A DNA stretch of 46,364 bases from positions 1 through 46,364 of the forward strand of contig CALIRO010000034.1 in assembly GCA_938042245.1 (NCBI GenBank), written 5' to 3'. Both the position numbers and the translations under genes were made by a program. Under the pieces are notes generated by a model. The model was given only the letters and a program-made list of their open reading frames with translations. It was not told the origin of the DNA and ran no database searches. This document shows, piece after piece, positions 16,537 through 24,321 of this stretch (position 1 is its first letter; the number at the start of each line of letters is the position of its first letter). Source of the stretch: an uncultured Thermoguttaceae bacterium. GTDB lineage: Bacteria; Planctomycetota; Planctomycetia; Pirellulales; Thermoguttaceae.

Positions 16537-17989
16537 AGGCACTCCTGATGGGAGGTTGTTCAATGGTCCCGTTGAACCGAGCTACTCCCGGCTCTTGCAC
16601 CCCAAAAGGTGTACTACTAATACCGCTATTGATGGATTGGAATTCATTGGGAGGACCTCCAGAGGAGGGGGAAAGTTTGGCCGGCAGCGGTGCATTAAAT
16701 TGGGCAGAATACGGTCCATAGGAAGGATTAGAGTGGCCGAGTTGGTACCCCGGCTCAGCAGGAGAGATTGCCTCCCGCCTTAGAGACGCTGATCTCCCAG
16801 GAGCGGGGGGGAATGCGGATGGGTTTTGATAGGAGGAGGGGGGCTTTGCCCCTTCAGGCACAGGCCGCCGAGAAACCTCTTCTTCATAATAATGGTTCCA
16901 AGACCCAGAGGCCTGGGAAGGATTTGGACCTCCACTAGGGAAGGTACCTTGCCCACAGGGAACAGTGCCTTCCCTGCCAAAGGAAAAGGAAGTAGGGGCA
17001 TAGGATCGGCCCAGATCGGCTCCTCGATTCGGAGGAAAGGCTACCGGATACCAACGCCCATCCGTACTCGGATAGTAAACAACCTGGCTATTTGGGAAGT
17101 TTGGGTAATTTGCAGAGGTTGGGTAATAATCCAAGGGAGAACGGGTCTGTGAGAAATAACCTTCCCTAGAGCGTGCTTGGCTGGTTAGATCGCTATTTCT
17201 TTGGCCCAGGCCCCCCCCTTGGTCTGGGCGTGGCCCCGTCTCCGGAGGATTTGGCTGTGTGGCTTGCCGCCCGGCTCCTCCACTAGGAATGCTGGCAGTA
17301 GAGTTAGAAGAGGGGGAAGTACCGGGGTTTTGTTGTCCAGAGGAGGGGGGAGCGGTGTTGGAGTGGGCAATTTGAGATGCGGTTTTTTGTACCTTATCAG
17401 AGGGGCTTTTCGGGGAGGTAAGCTCTGAGTTGCCCTCTGATTGAGGCTGAACGCTTCCAGAACGGGGGGTGGTAGAGGGAGTAGTAAGAGCCTTTTGGGT
17501 TGCTGCCTGCTGAGAGGTCTTCTGTTGGTGAGGGGGTTTTCCTAGGGGGATAGAGCTGCCCAAAGAGGTAGTAATTGCTCCTTCGGGCTTAGACTGGTCC
17601 GTTTTTGTGAGGTTTTTTGCATCCCCACGAACTGACTGGGGGGAGTTTTCGGAAGAGAGAGAGTTATTGTGCTGTTCCGGAAGAGGCTCCGAACGAAAAA
17701 ACACTGGCAGAGCCGCTATAAGAAACAGTACCACCCCTCCTCCTAGCAAGATGCGTGCAGAAAGACTGGGGCCAAAAAGCCGACCACCCCGCCGCCAACC
17801 CCACTTCCCTCCCTCCGAGCTGGGCAGCGCTGGGGGATCGGTTACGTCCGGAATCTCCGCCAATACAGCCTCCCCCTGTCCGGAAGGCCTGCCTGTTTCC
17901 TGCAAAGATTCTGCCCCAGCTGCCTCAGAGGCTTGGCTGCTGTGCTGGTTGTCTAACAGCTCTTTGATTAACAGAGGGAAAACTTTCAT
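16508..17989 (-). CDS. Single-pass membrane protein with long low-complexity Pro/Ser/Tyr-rich region; function unknown
   Basis: I do not recognise a family. From ATG 17989 (GAGAGGTG about 9 bases upstream) the protein has 493 residues. A charged cytoplasmic-like N-terminus begins MKVFPLLIKELLDNQ. It is followed by an acidic stretch, one membrane helix at about 78-98 (SARILLGGGVVLFLIAALPV) and then almost 400 residues rich in Ser, Pro, Gly, Gln, Asn and Tyr with no obvious domain (e.g. SPLDYYPTSANYPNFPNSQ). The opening frame runs to 18025 but without a ribosome site. It is first in a cluster whose later genes are a CpsD-like protein and an ExeA-like ATPase, with a 29-base overlap to the next gene. 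A wall- or envelope-spanning anchor is a guess. Confidence 0.65.
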   Translation of the reverse strand: MKVFPLLIKELLDNQHSSQASEAAGAESLQETGRPSGQGEAVLAEIPDVTDPPALPSSEGGKWGWRRGGRLFGPSLSARILLGGGVVLFLIAALPVFFRSEPLPEQHNNSLSSENSPQSVRGDAKNLTKTDQSKPEGAITTSLGSSIPLGKPPHQQKTSQQAATQKALTTPSTTPRSGSVQPQSEGNSELTSPKSPSDKVQKTASQIAHSNTAPPSSGQQNPGTSPSSNSTASIPSGGAGRQATQPNPPETGPRPDQGGGLGQRNSDLTSQARSREGYFSQTRSPLDYYPTSANYPNFPNSQVVYYPSTDGRWYPVAFPPNRGADLGRSYAPTSFSFGREGTVPCGQGTFPSGGPNPSQASGSWNHYYEEEVSRRPVPEGAKPPSSYQNPSAFPPAPGRSASLRREAISPAEPGYQLGHSNPSYGPYSAQFNAPLPAKLSPSSGGPPNEFQSINSGISSTPFGVQEPGVARFNGTIEQPPIRSAYDGTGSSLY

Positions 17990-18769
17990 AGGAAATGCAC
18001 CTCTCTTTTGGTAACTTGTTGGCATTCGGAGGGGGTTTTTCCGTCTTCCAAACTCAATCTTTCAAGTTCAATCCATGCTCAGTGGGCATTGGCCGCTAAA
18101 TGAGAGTAATCCCTATCCCCCTTTCTTAGGGGGAAAAGTCCTCTCTAAAACCATTCTTCCCCTCTAGGAAGGCGGGTTCGGAAGGCGTGGAATGACTCCC
18201 GGATTGGCAATGTGGCGTTAAAAAGATCCCAGATCCCCCATAACGGGGCATAGCCCTTCAAAAAACCCAACCGGGGGCCTCAACGGAAGTATCGGGTTCC
18301 GGTTTTGTCGAGCTTAAGAATTATTCTGCACAGCCGAACTTTATCGGTTGGGAAAACTCCACTGAGCTCCTAAAAGCTTCCCTGTTCAGGTAATGCTTCT
18401 TTTTGGCTTCCGGAAACCTGCAACGACACCTGCCAACCATGGGGAACCGATCTAGGATGGTAGTTTGTCGAACGGTTGGGGGCTAAAATTACTTTTTCAA
18501 GCTCGTTGGTTCCCCCATGCCTTAAAAAAGAGGTATTGGGAAGTAAAAAGTAAGGGATTGGAAAGTAATAAGAAGTAAATGGTTATGGGGATGGCCGATA
18601 CCCTGGCCAAAGCGTCGAAACAACCAGTTGGTTTCTGAATTTCAGCTCACGCCGAGCAGGAGGAGGAGATTTACCGATCCGGCTCCCAATCACTCCCAAG
18701 GCCTTAGCAAGCAAAGGATTGCAGAAACTTCCTGGCAGAACTCCACCTCAACGAGTCAAAGGTAAGAAA
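17990..18769. other. 780-base intergenic region between divergent membrane-protein cluster and CPBP protease gene
   Basis: No gene is supported here. CCCCC...GGGGG around 18116-18132 could form a hairpin in the leader of the minus-strand cluster. From 18540 to 18580 the motif AAGTAA occurs four times in 40 bases, in an AT-rich stretch. Divergent promoters must lie here, but I cannot place them with confidence. Confidence 0.3.
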
Positions 18770-19549
18770 ATGACTTCGCAACCAGAGGAATCGGGGGGGC
18801 TAGAACCGGATGGGGTGAAGCCTCAGCAAGCAGTTGGGGTAGGTTTACCGGAGGAGGCTTGTTCAGAGCCCGACACCGAGCTCTGCTCCCAGGACCTGGA
18901 TGCCGGAGAGAAGCTAAAAGGGGAACCGATTGCACAGCCACAACCTTTATCCCCTCTGGAGCCGGGAAGCATGCTTGGGATCGCTGCCCTGGTCGAAGGG
19001 GGTTTAGTGCTGTTAGGGGGATTAGTAGGCTGGCTGATAGGAGAACCTGTGTGGAAGAAAATCCATTGGAATCTTTCCGATGCCTTGCTGGGAGCAATCC
19101 TTCCGGTGCCGCTATTAGCGGGATTATGGCTCGGTCTGACCTATCCCCGGGGGCCGTGGCGAGGGTTGGTCCGGGTGCTCATGGATTTCGTAGTACCGCT
19201 TTTTGCCCGATGTCGCGTTTGGCAGTTGGCTCTGATTTCGATTCTGGCCGGGCTGGGCGAAGAAATCGTGTTTCGGGGGCTGCTGCAGGATGGGCTGACG
19301 CAGTGGTTGCCCCACTCCTGGGCTCTTGGAGGCAGGCCCGGGCTGTGGTTAGCCGTCGCCTTGGCAAGCACGGTCTTTGGCCTGTTGCATTGGATCAGCC
19401 CGTTTTACGCTCTGCTGGCTGGCTTGATCGGAGCCTATCTCGGCTGGTGGCGGATCCAAAGCGGCAATCTTCTAGGCCCGATCATTGCCCATGCCCTATA
19501 TGATTTTGCCGCCCTGCTGTATCTGACCAGATGGTGGCGCCCGCGATGA
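18770..19549 (+). CDS. CPBP-family (CAAX-type) intramembrane glutamic protease
   Basis: The 259-residue protein has a hydrophilic N-terminus (to about 60) and then six or so membrane helices. All three CPBP motifs are present: GLGEEIVFRGLLQDGL (EExxxR), STVFGLLHW (FxxxH) and IIAHALYDF (HxxxD). These residues form the active site of Rce1-like intramembrane proteases. Bacterial members process peptides, act in bacteriocin immunity or have unknown targets; no peptide gene is visible next to it. The ATG at 18770 has AAAGG 7 bases upstream; an in-frame TTG at 18719 would add 17 residues. It is divergent from the three-gene minus-strand cluster. Confidence 0.9.
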   Translation: MTSQPEESGGLEPDGVKPQQAVGVGLPEEACSEPDTELCSQDLDAGEKLKGEPIAQPQPLSPLEPGSMLGIAALVEGGLVLLGGLVGWLIGEPVWKKIHWNLSDALLGAILPVPLLAGLWLGLTYPRGPWRGLVRVLMDFVVPLFARCRVWQLALISILAGLGEEIVFRGLLQDGLTQWLPHSWALGGRPGLWLAVALASTVFGLLHWISPFYALLAGLIGAYLGWWRIQSGNLLGPIIAHALYDFAALLYLTRWWRPR

Positions 19550-19597
19550 AAAGGTGAGGGGAATCTCGAAGGATCTCGCAACAATCGTAACATTTCA

Positions 19598-19717
19598 GCC
19601 GAATGGCCTAACCTGTCCGTGCTGCGCCAGCATCAGTCCAGGCTTTTATGGTTTAGCTATTCTGGTTTCCGTTCATACGGGAACAAGTTTCTGGATTCCC
19701 GCTTAAGCGGGAATGAC
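19598..19717 (+). repeat. Dispersed repeat, copy 1, with dRS3-like palindromic core
   Basis: The segment starts GCCGAATGgcctAACCTGTC and ends in CTGGATTCCCGC...GCGGGAATGAC. Its core, ATTCCCGCTTAAGCGGGAAT (19695-19714), is a perfect 20-base palindrome of the form ATTCCC-N8-GGGAAT. A related copy lies at 45218-45312 and an isolated core at 28745-28764. This type of sequence ('LDSRLSGND' when translated) is scattered in many bacterial genomes. It lies between the CPBP protease and lipoprotein genes. Confidence 0.75.
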
Positions 19718-19949
19718 AACGCAGGACCTTCCTGGGAGAAACCAGAGGAGTTCTTCCTTCGGCTGAAGGGTTACCAAAAATCTTTCTCGCAGGAGGTTGT
19801 TGGGGGAGAAAGCAGGAAACTCGAGCCGGGACCCTATGCTGGCCTGGATACGCCCTGACCGGTACAATATCTTAGACAAATCCTGGAGGATTGGGGACTG
19901 CTAGGTAGATGGAGGGCGAATGCTTCTGTTTTCCCGAAGGAGACAGCTT

Positions 19950-20555
19950 ATGCACCGGGGAGTGTGGACTTTGGTAGCCGGCGGTCTTTTTTTGGCCGGG
20001 TGTGTGGATTCCACCAAGCCCTTGGTTGATCCCCAGAAAGCCAAACCGGACAAAGGGCTTTGGGGGCTTTGGCGGCATGTGGACCAGGAGGGGCACATCA
20101 GCTTCTACCACATCGGTCAGGCGGGCGATGAGTGGCCCGATGGCGTGTTTCGGGTGGTAGGGGTTTCGCATCGGGAGGGCAAGGTGGAACCGCCTGGGGA
20201 GATGTTGCTTTTTACCGCTCAGGTAGGCGGGAAATCATACCTGAACATCGCCGAACCCAAACCGGCTCTGCTGGAGAAGATTAAAGAAAAAGGCTGGGAG
20301 GCGGTGGAAGGCTATTTTCTATGGCGGTACCAAATTGAGGGAGATCGGCTGACCGTGTGGGCGATGGACAACGAGGCCAAGCGTCAGGCCATCGAAGCGG
20401 GCAAACTGAAAGGAGAAATGTCCGCCGGACAGGTTCGGTTTGCCAAGTTCACGGATACGCCGGAAAACTTAGCCCGCTTTTTGGCCGAAGCAGGCGATAG
20501 TCTGTTTGCCAGCGATCCGGTCCGTTTGGAGCGGGTCCCCTTGTCAGGCCGATAG
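19950..20555 (+). CDS. Small predicted lipoprotein of unknown function
   Basis: The 201-residue protein has a lipoprotein signal: MHRGVWTLVAGGLFLAGC, with LAGC as lipobox, so the mature protein should be acylated at Cys18. The rest is soluble, with no membrane segment. It contains WRHVDQEGHISFYHIGQ and DRLTVWAMDNEAKRQAI, which have the feel of a small beta-rich ligand or stress protein. I do not recognise a family. AAGGAG lies 7 bases before the ATG at 19950; the frame extends upstream to 19920 without a ribosome site. Immediately downstream, 30 bases after the stop, a MITE is inserted. Confidence 0.75.
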   Translation: MHRGVWTLVAGGLFLAGCVDSTKPLVDPQKAKPDKGLWGLWRHVDQEGHISFYHIGQAGDEWPDGVFRVVGVSHREGKVEPPGEMLLFTAQVGGKSYLNIAEPKPALLEKIKEKGWEAVEGYFLWRYQIEGDRLTVWAMDNEAKRQAIEAGKLKGEMSAGQVRFAKFTDTPENLARFLAEAGDSLFASDPVRLERVPLSGR

Positions 20556-20588
20556 GAATCGGGGAATATACGCAGAAGGCCTAAAGGA

Positions 20589-20778
20589 GGAACCTTTGGA
20601 TAATCCAAAGGAGATATTTTTACACTATTTCGGAACCTCCGTCAATAGTCTCAACATATAGTGGCACTGCCAATATTAGACTCAATATATAGTGCCCAGC
20701 ACTGGGAACCGATGGGCAAAAGGAACAGATTACATGTTCATAAAGTTCACGTGATGTTCAGGATTTTGCAGAGCTTCC
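20589..20778 (+). mobile_element. MITE copy A (190 bases, 4-base target duplication AGGA)
   Basis: The element runs from GGAACCTTTGGATAAT to ATTTTGCAGAGCTTCC. Its ends are imperfect inverted repeats (12 of 16 positions). AGGA occurs immediately on both sides (20585-20588 and 20779-20782). A second copy at 36294-36482, in reverse orientation, is identical at about 169 of 190 aligned positions. It has no coding capacity, so a transposase must act in trans. The left end contains CCTTTGGAT-A-ATCCAAAGG, a near-perfect hairpin. It lies 47 bases before the aldehyde oxidoreductase start codon. Confidence 0.9.
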
Positions 20779-20825
20779 AGGATAAAGAAGTTTTTTCTCT
20801 TCAATGACGCAAAGGAGTCCGAGCG

Positions 20826-22691
20826 ATGGCGGTTTCAGGAACGATGGGTCGGGTATTGTTTGTGGATTTGGAGAAGCGGGAACTCCGGGTCGAAACGCCG
20901 CCGGATGAAGCCTACCTGGAGTATCTGGGGGGCTATGGTCTGGGTGCGTGGTATTTGTACCGGCTCCAGCGGCCGAAGGTGGATCCGTTGGGGCCAGAAA
21001 ACTACCTGGGTTTTTTTACAGGCATCTTGACTGGCACGCCAGCCATCACCGGCAATCGGTATATCGTGGTAGGCAAAAGTCCCAAAACGGGCACTTGGGG
21101 GGATGCCAATTCTGGCGGCGAGTTTGGACCGGCGATGAAGGCTGCTGGTTTCGACGCGGTGCTGGTGCGGGGGGTGAGTCCCGAGCCGGTCTATTTGTTA
21201 TTGCAAGACGGCCAAGCCGAGCTGATGCCTGCCGACGGCTGGTGGGGCTTGGACACCAACGAGCTGGAAGAGCGGGTGCAGGAACGGTATGGCGCCACAG
21301 CTCGGCTCGCCTGCATTGGACCGGCCGGTGAACGAAAAGCGCTGCTCGCCTGTGTGATTAACGACCGGGGCCGGGCTGCTGGTCGAAGTGGTCTCGGGGC
21401 CCTCATGGGCTCCAAACGCCTTAAAGCCATTGTGGCCGTGGGTAACCAAACTCCAACCATCGCCGAGCCACAACGGCTTCAACAGGCCCTCCAACGCTAC
21501 CGGGAATTCATGCAGGAACAAGGTTTCTTCCAGGTCCTGCACCAGTATGGTACGGCCGGGATCACCGCGGGAGCGGTAGCCTCGGCCGATTGCCCGATCA
21601 AAAACTGGGCCGGCACTCCCGCTGATTTCCCGACCGCTGCAAAAATCAGCGACGATGCTGTCTTGGCCATCCAACGCCGCAAATACGCCTGTTGGCGTTG
21701 TCCGATCGGCTGCGGCGGCCAGACAGAAGTCGAGGCCGGCCCCTTCGCCTCCAAAGGTCACAAGCCGGAATATGAGACCCTCGGTTCCTTCGGCGCCATG
21801 CTGCTCAACGATGACCTAGCCTCGATCAATCGGTGCAACGAAATCTGCAATCGAGCTGGGCTGGATACCATTAGCACCGGCTGTACCATCGCTTTTGCCA
21901 TGGAATGCTATGAAAAAGGGATTATTACCGACGCCGATACCGGCGGCCTAAAACTTACCTGGGGCAACGCCGAAGCCATTGTGCAACTTACCGAGCAGAT
22001 TGCCCGGGGCGAAGGTTTTGGCCGCATCTTGCAGGATGGCGCCAAAATAGGGGCCGAACGGATCGGCCGGGGCGCGGAACAATACGCCATGCATATTGGG
22101 GGTGAAGAGGTGCCGATGCATGATCCTCGGCTAAGTCCCGGCTTGGCCGCTAGTTATAAAATGGACGCCACCCCAGCACGCCATACCCAGATGAGTGCTT
22201 GGACGGCGGAAGCCCAGTTTGCGCCGCCGGGACTGGTAACCGAAGAGTTTGATAAATATCAGTACACTGGCAAAGGGCAGATCCATCGCCGCATCAGCAA
22301 CCATCATCACGCCAGTTCGGCGGCCGGCATGTGTCTATTTGCCTGGTCGGTCCTGCCGCCAGAATCCCTGCCCGAGGTGCTCTGGTGTGTAACAGGTCGA
22401 AAGTACACATTGGAACAGATTGACCGCATTGGCGCCCGGATTGCCGCTTTGCGAATCGCCTTCAACCTTCGGGAAGGCATCCGCAATATCGACCTGAAAA
22501 TCCCCGGCCGGATTATCGGCGATCCGCCCCTAACAGACGGTCCCGTGGCCGGCGTAACCGTCGATGTCGATACCCAGGTGCGGGAATACCTGGAAGCCAT
22601 GGGCTGGGACACCCAAACCGGCGCCCCAAAACCAGAAACCCTGCGGGAGTTAGGGCTGGACTTTGTGGCCGCCGAGTTATATGGAAAATAA
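20826..22691 (+). CDS. Aldehyde:ferredoxin oxidoreductase (tungsten/molybdenum bis-pterin enzyme)
   Basis: The 621-residue protein covers all three AOR domains. It starts GRVLFVDLEKREL and has GDANSGGEFGPAMKAAGFDAVLVRG and GRAAGRSGLGALMGSKRLKAI, typical pterin-contact blocks of domain 1. The [4Fe-4S] ligands are C289, C292 and C296 (CWRCPIGC), with C503 (AAGMCLFAW) as the fourth. AORs oxidise aldehydes to acids with ferredoxin, or the reverse, in the cytosol; most use tungsten. The exact substrate cannot be read from sequence. AAGGAG is 8 bases before the ATG. No pterin-synthesis, ferredoxin or tungstate-transport gene is adjacent. The MITE just upstream probably separates it from its original promoter. 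Confidence 0.93.
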   Translation: MAVSGTMGRVLFVDLEKRELRVETPPDEAYLEYLGGYGLGAWYLYRLQRPKVDPLGPENYLGFFTGILTGTPAITGNRYIVVGKSPKTGTWGDANSGGEFGPAMKAAGFDAVLVRGVSPEPVYLLLQDGQAELMPADGWWGLDTNELEERVQERYGATARLACIGPAGERKALLACVINDRGRAAGRSGLGALMGSKRLKAIVAVGNQTPTIAEPQRLQQALQRYREFMQEQGFFQVLHQYGTAGITAGAVASADCPIKNWAGTPADFPTAAKISDDAVLAIQRRKYACWRCPIGCGGQTEVEAGPFASKGHKPEYETLGSFGAMLLNDDLASINRCNEICNRAGLDTISTGCTIAFAMECYEKGIITDADTGGLKLTWGNAEAIVQLTEQIARGEGFGRILQDGAKIGAERIGRGAEQYAMHIGGEEVPMHDPRLSPGLAASYKMDATPARHTQMSAWTAEAQFAPPGLVTEEFDKYQYTGKGQIHRRISNHHHASSAAGMCLFAWSVLPPESLPEVLWCVTGRKYTLEQIDRIGARIAALRIAFNLREGIRNIDLKIPGRIIGDPPLTDGPVAGVTVDVDTQVREYLEAMGWDTQTGAPKPETLRELGLDFVAAELYGK

Positions 22692-22863
22692 GGAGGCGCT
22701 ACTTCCAGAGAACCCTCGAAAGGCTGGCATGAGCCCCTCTGGTAGGGTTCCAGTGCCAGCAAAGGGGATTTGCCGCCTTTAAGCTTTTCTGCTATCGGGG
22801 TTCCTTGATTATTACCTTCTTGGGATGCCAGAACCTGCCATCCCGCTTGGTGGAAGTTGGGGT

Positions 22864-24321
22864 ATGCCCTCGTTTTTGATCTATACGCTTGGTTGCAAGG
22901 TCAACCAATATGAATCGCAGTATGTGCGAGAAGGGCTGGAGCGGTTGGGTTTGTGGGAGGCAGGCCCCAGGGAGAAGGTCGATATTTGCATAGTAAACAC
23001 ATGTACTGTAACCGCGGAAAGCGATCTCAAAAGCCGCAAAATCATCCGCCAGCTTGCTCGCCAGCATCCCGAGGCCCGCATCGTGGTCATGGGCTGCTAT
23101 GCCACCCGGGCCCCGGAAGAACTAGCTCGTCTGCCCGGAGTGGCTCAGCTGATTCAGGATAAAGCGGACTTGCCCCAATGGCTCTGCCAACTCGGATTGA
23201 GCTGTCCGCCTCAGGGCATCAGCTCCTTCGGTCGAAGACATCGAGCGTTTGTCAAAGTCCAGGACGGATGCCAGCAACGCTGTAGGTATTGTATTATTCC
23301 TTTGGTTCGCCCGGTGCTGCGAAGCCGACCGGTTCAGGAGGTCTTGGCGGAAATCCACCGGCTTGTTGCCAGTGGCTACCGAGAAATCGTTCTTACGGGC
23401 ATCCATTTGGGGCATTATGGGCTGGATTTGCCTTCGGGACAGCCTCGGTTAGCGGATTTAGTGGCGGAGATTTTAGAAATGTCCGGCACTTTCCGAGTTC
23501 GGCTGTCCAGCTTGGAAGCGGGAGAAGTAACGCCGAAGTTACTTCAGCTTATGTGGGCTCGGCCGGAGCGGTTTTGCCCCCACCTGCACTTACCCTTGCA
23601 AAGTGGCTCCAACTCGGTGTTGGCACGGATGGGCCGACCCTATCGGCTGGAAGATTTCTTGCAAGTGTGTGCTCAGATCCGTGAGCGGGTGGACAACCCA
23701 GCATTCACGACCGACATTCTGGTAGGTTTTCCGGGCGAGACGGAAGAGGATTTTCAAGCTACTTGCCGAGCCGTTGAACAAGTGGGGTTTTCCAAAATTC
23801 ATATATTTCCTTTTAGCCCTCGGCCCGGTACACCGGCTGCACAGATGTCCGATCGTCTCCAGCCCACCGTGGTCCGCCGACGCTGCAGCCAGATGCAGGA
23901 AATAGCCCAGCAGCTTCGTCGCCGATATATCGAAAGCCTTTTGGGCCGAAGGGTACAGGTGCTTGCTGAAGAGGTTTTGGCTTCGATTGAGGAAGACATG
24001 AACAGAATTCCCTTATTTACCCCTCAAGACGGAGAATATACCACTATTAAATGGGGTCATTTTATATCAAACGATTTAAGCAATATACCATTAAATAGGG
24101 ATAACCATGTTCCACAAAACGGGGAATTCAAAAATACACTCTACCTCCTTCGGGGCACTTCCGAACGCTATGTACCAGTTTACTTCCTAGGTTCCAAGAG
24201 TTGGACCGGACACTTGATCGTGCTCCAGGCCCAGGCTCTTTTCGAACATACGCACGACGCTAGTATTGGACTCTGGGCCGGATTGATGCTTGAAAATCCG
24301 GAAGATTCTCGCAATCGCTAA
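22864..24321 (+). CDS. mtaB: tRNA t6A37 methylthiotransferase MtaB, with AT-rich insertion near the C-terminus
   Basis: The 485-residue radical SAM enzyme adds a methylthio group to t6A at position 37 of tRNAs. The N-terminal UPF0004 cysteines are C11 (TLGCKVNQYE), C47 (NTCTVT) and C78 (MGCYA). The radical SAM cluster is C136-x3-C140-x2-C143 (CQQRCRYC). LTGIHLGHYG, HLHLPLQSGS and TTDILVGFPGETEEDF are MiaB/MtaB-family signatures. The C-terminal TRAM region is interrupted by about 50 residues (bases 23991-24147). In the central 120 bases of that stretch only 40 are G or C, far below the flanks. The frame stays open through it. ATG 22864 is chosen because LIYTLGCKVNQYE normally begins the protein; 22825 lacks a ribosome site. 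Confidence 0.92.
   Translation: MPSFLIYTLGCKVNQYESQYVREGLERLGLWEAGPREKVDICIVNTCTVTAESDLKSRKIIRQLARQHPEARIVVMGCYATRAPEELARLPGVAQLIQDKADLPQWLCQLGLSCPPQGISSFGRRHRAFVKVQDGCQQRCRYCIIPLVRPVLRSRPVQEVLAEIHRLVASGYREIVLTGIHLGHYGLDLPSGQPRLADLVAEILEMSGTFRVRLSSLEAGEVTPKLLQLMWARPERFCPHLHLPLQSGSNSVLARMGRPYRLEDFLQVCAQIRERVDNPAFTTDILVGFPGETEEDFQATCRAVEQVGFSKIHIFPFSPRPGTPAAQMSDRLQPTVVRRRCSQMQEIAQQLRRRYIESLLGRRVQVLAEEVLASIEEDMNRIPLFTPQDGEYTTIKWGHFISNDLSNIPLNRDNHVPQNGEFKNTLYLLRGTSERYVPVYFLGSKSWTGHLIVLQAQALFEHTHDASIGLWAGLMLENPEDSRNR

Noticed and set aside
18050..18090. GTTCAATCC as a possible tRNA T-arm
   Set aside because: No matching acceptor, D or anticodon stems could be built around it.
18540..18582. Four AAGTAA motifs as possible iterons or an origin
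   Set aside because: Spacing is irregular (7, 15 and 9 bases), and there are no replication genes or DnaA-box clusters nearby; an AT-rich intergenic stretch explains it.
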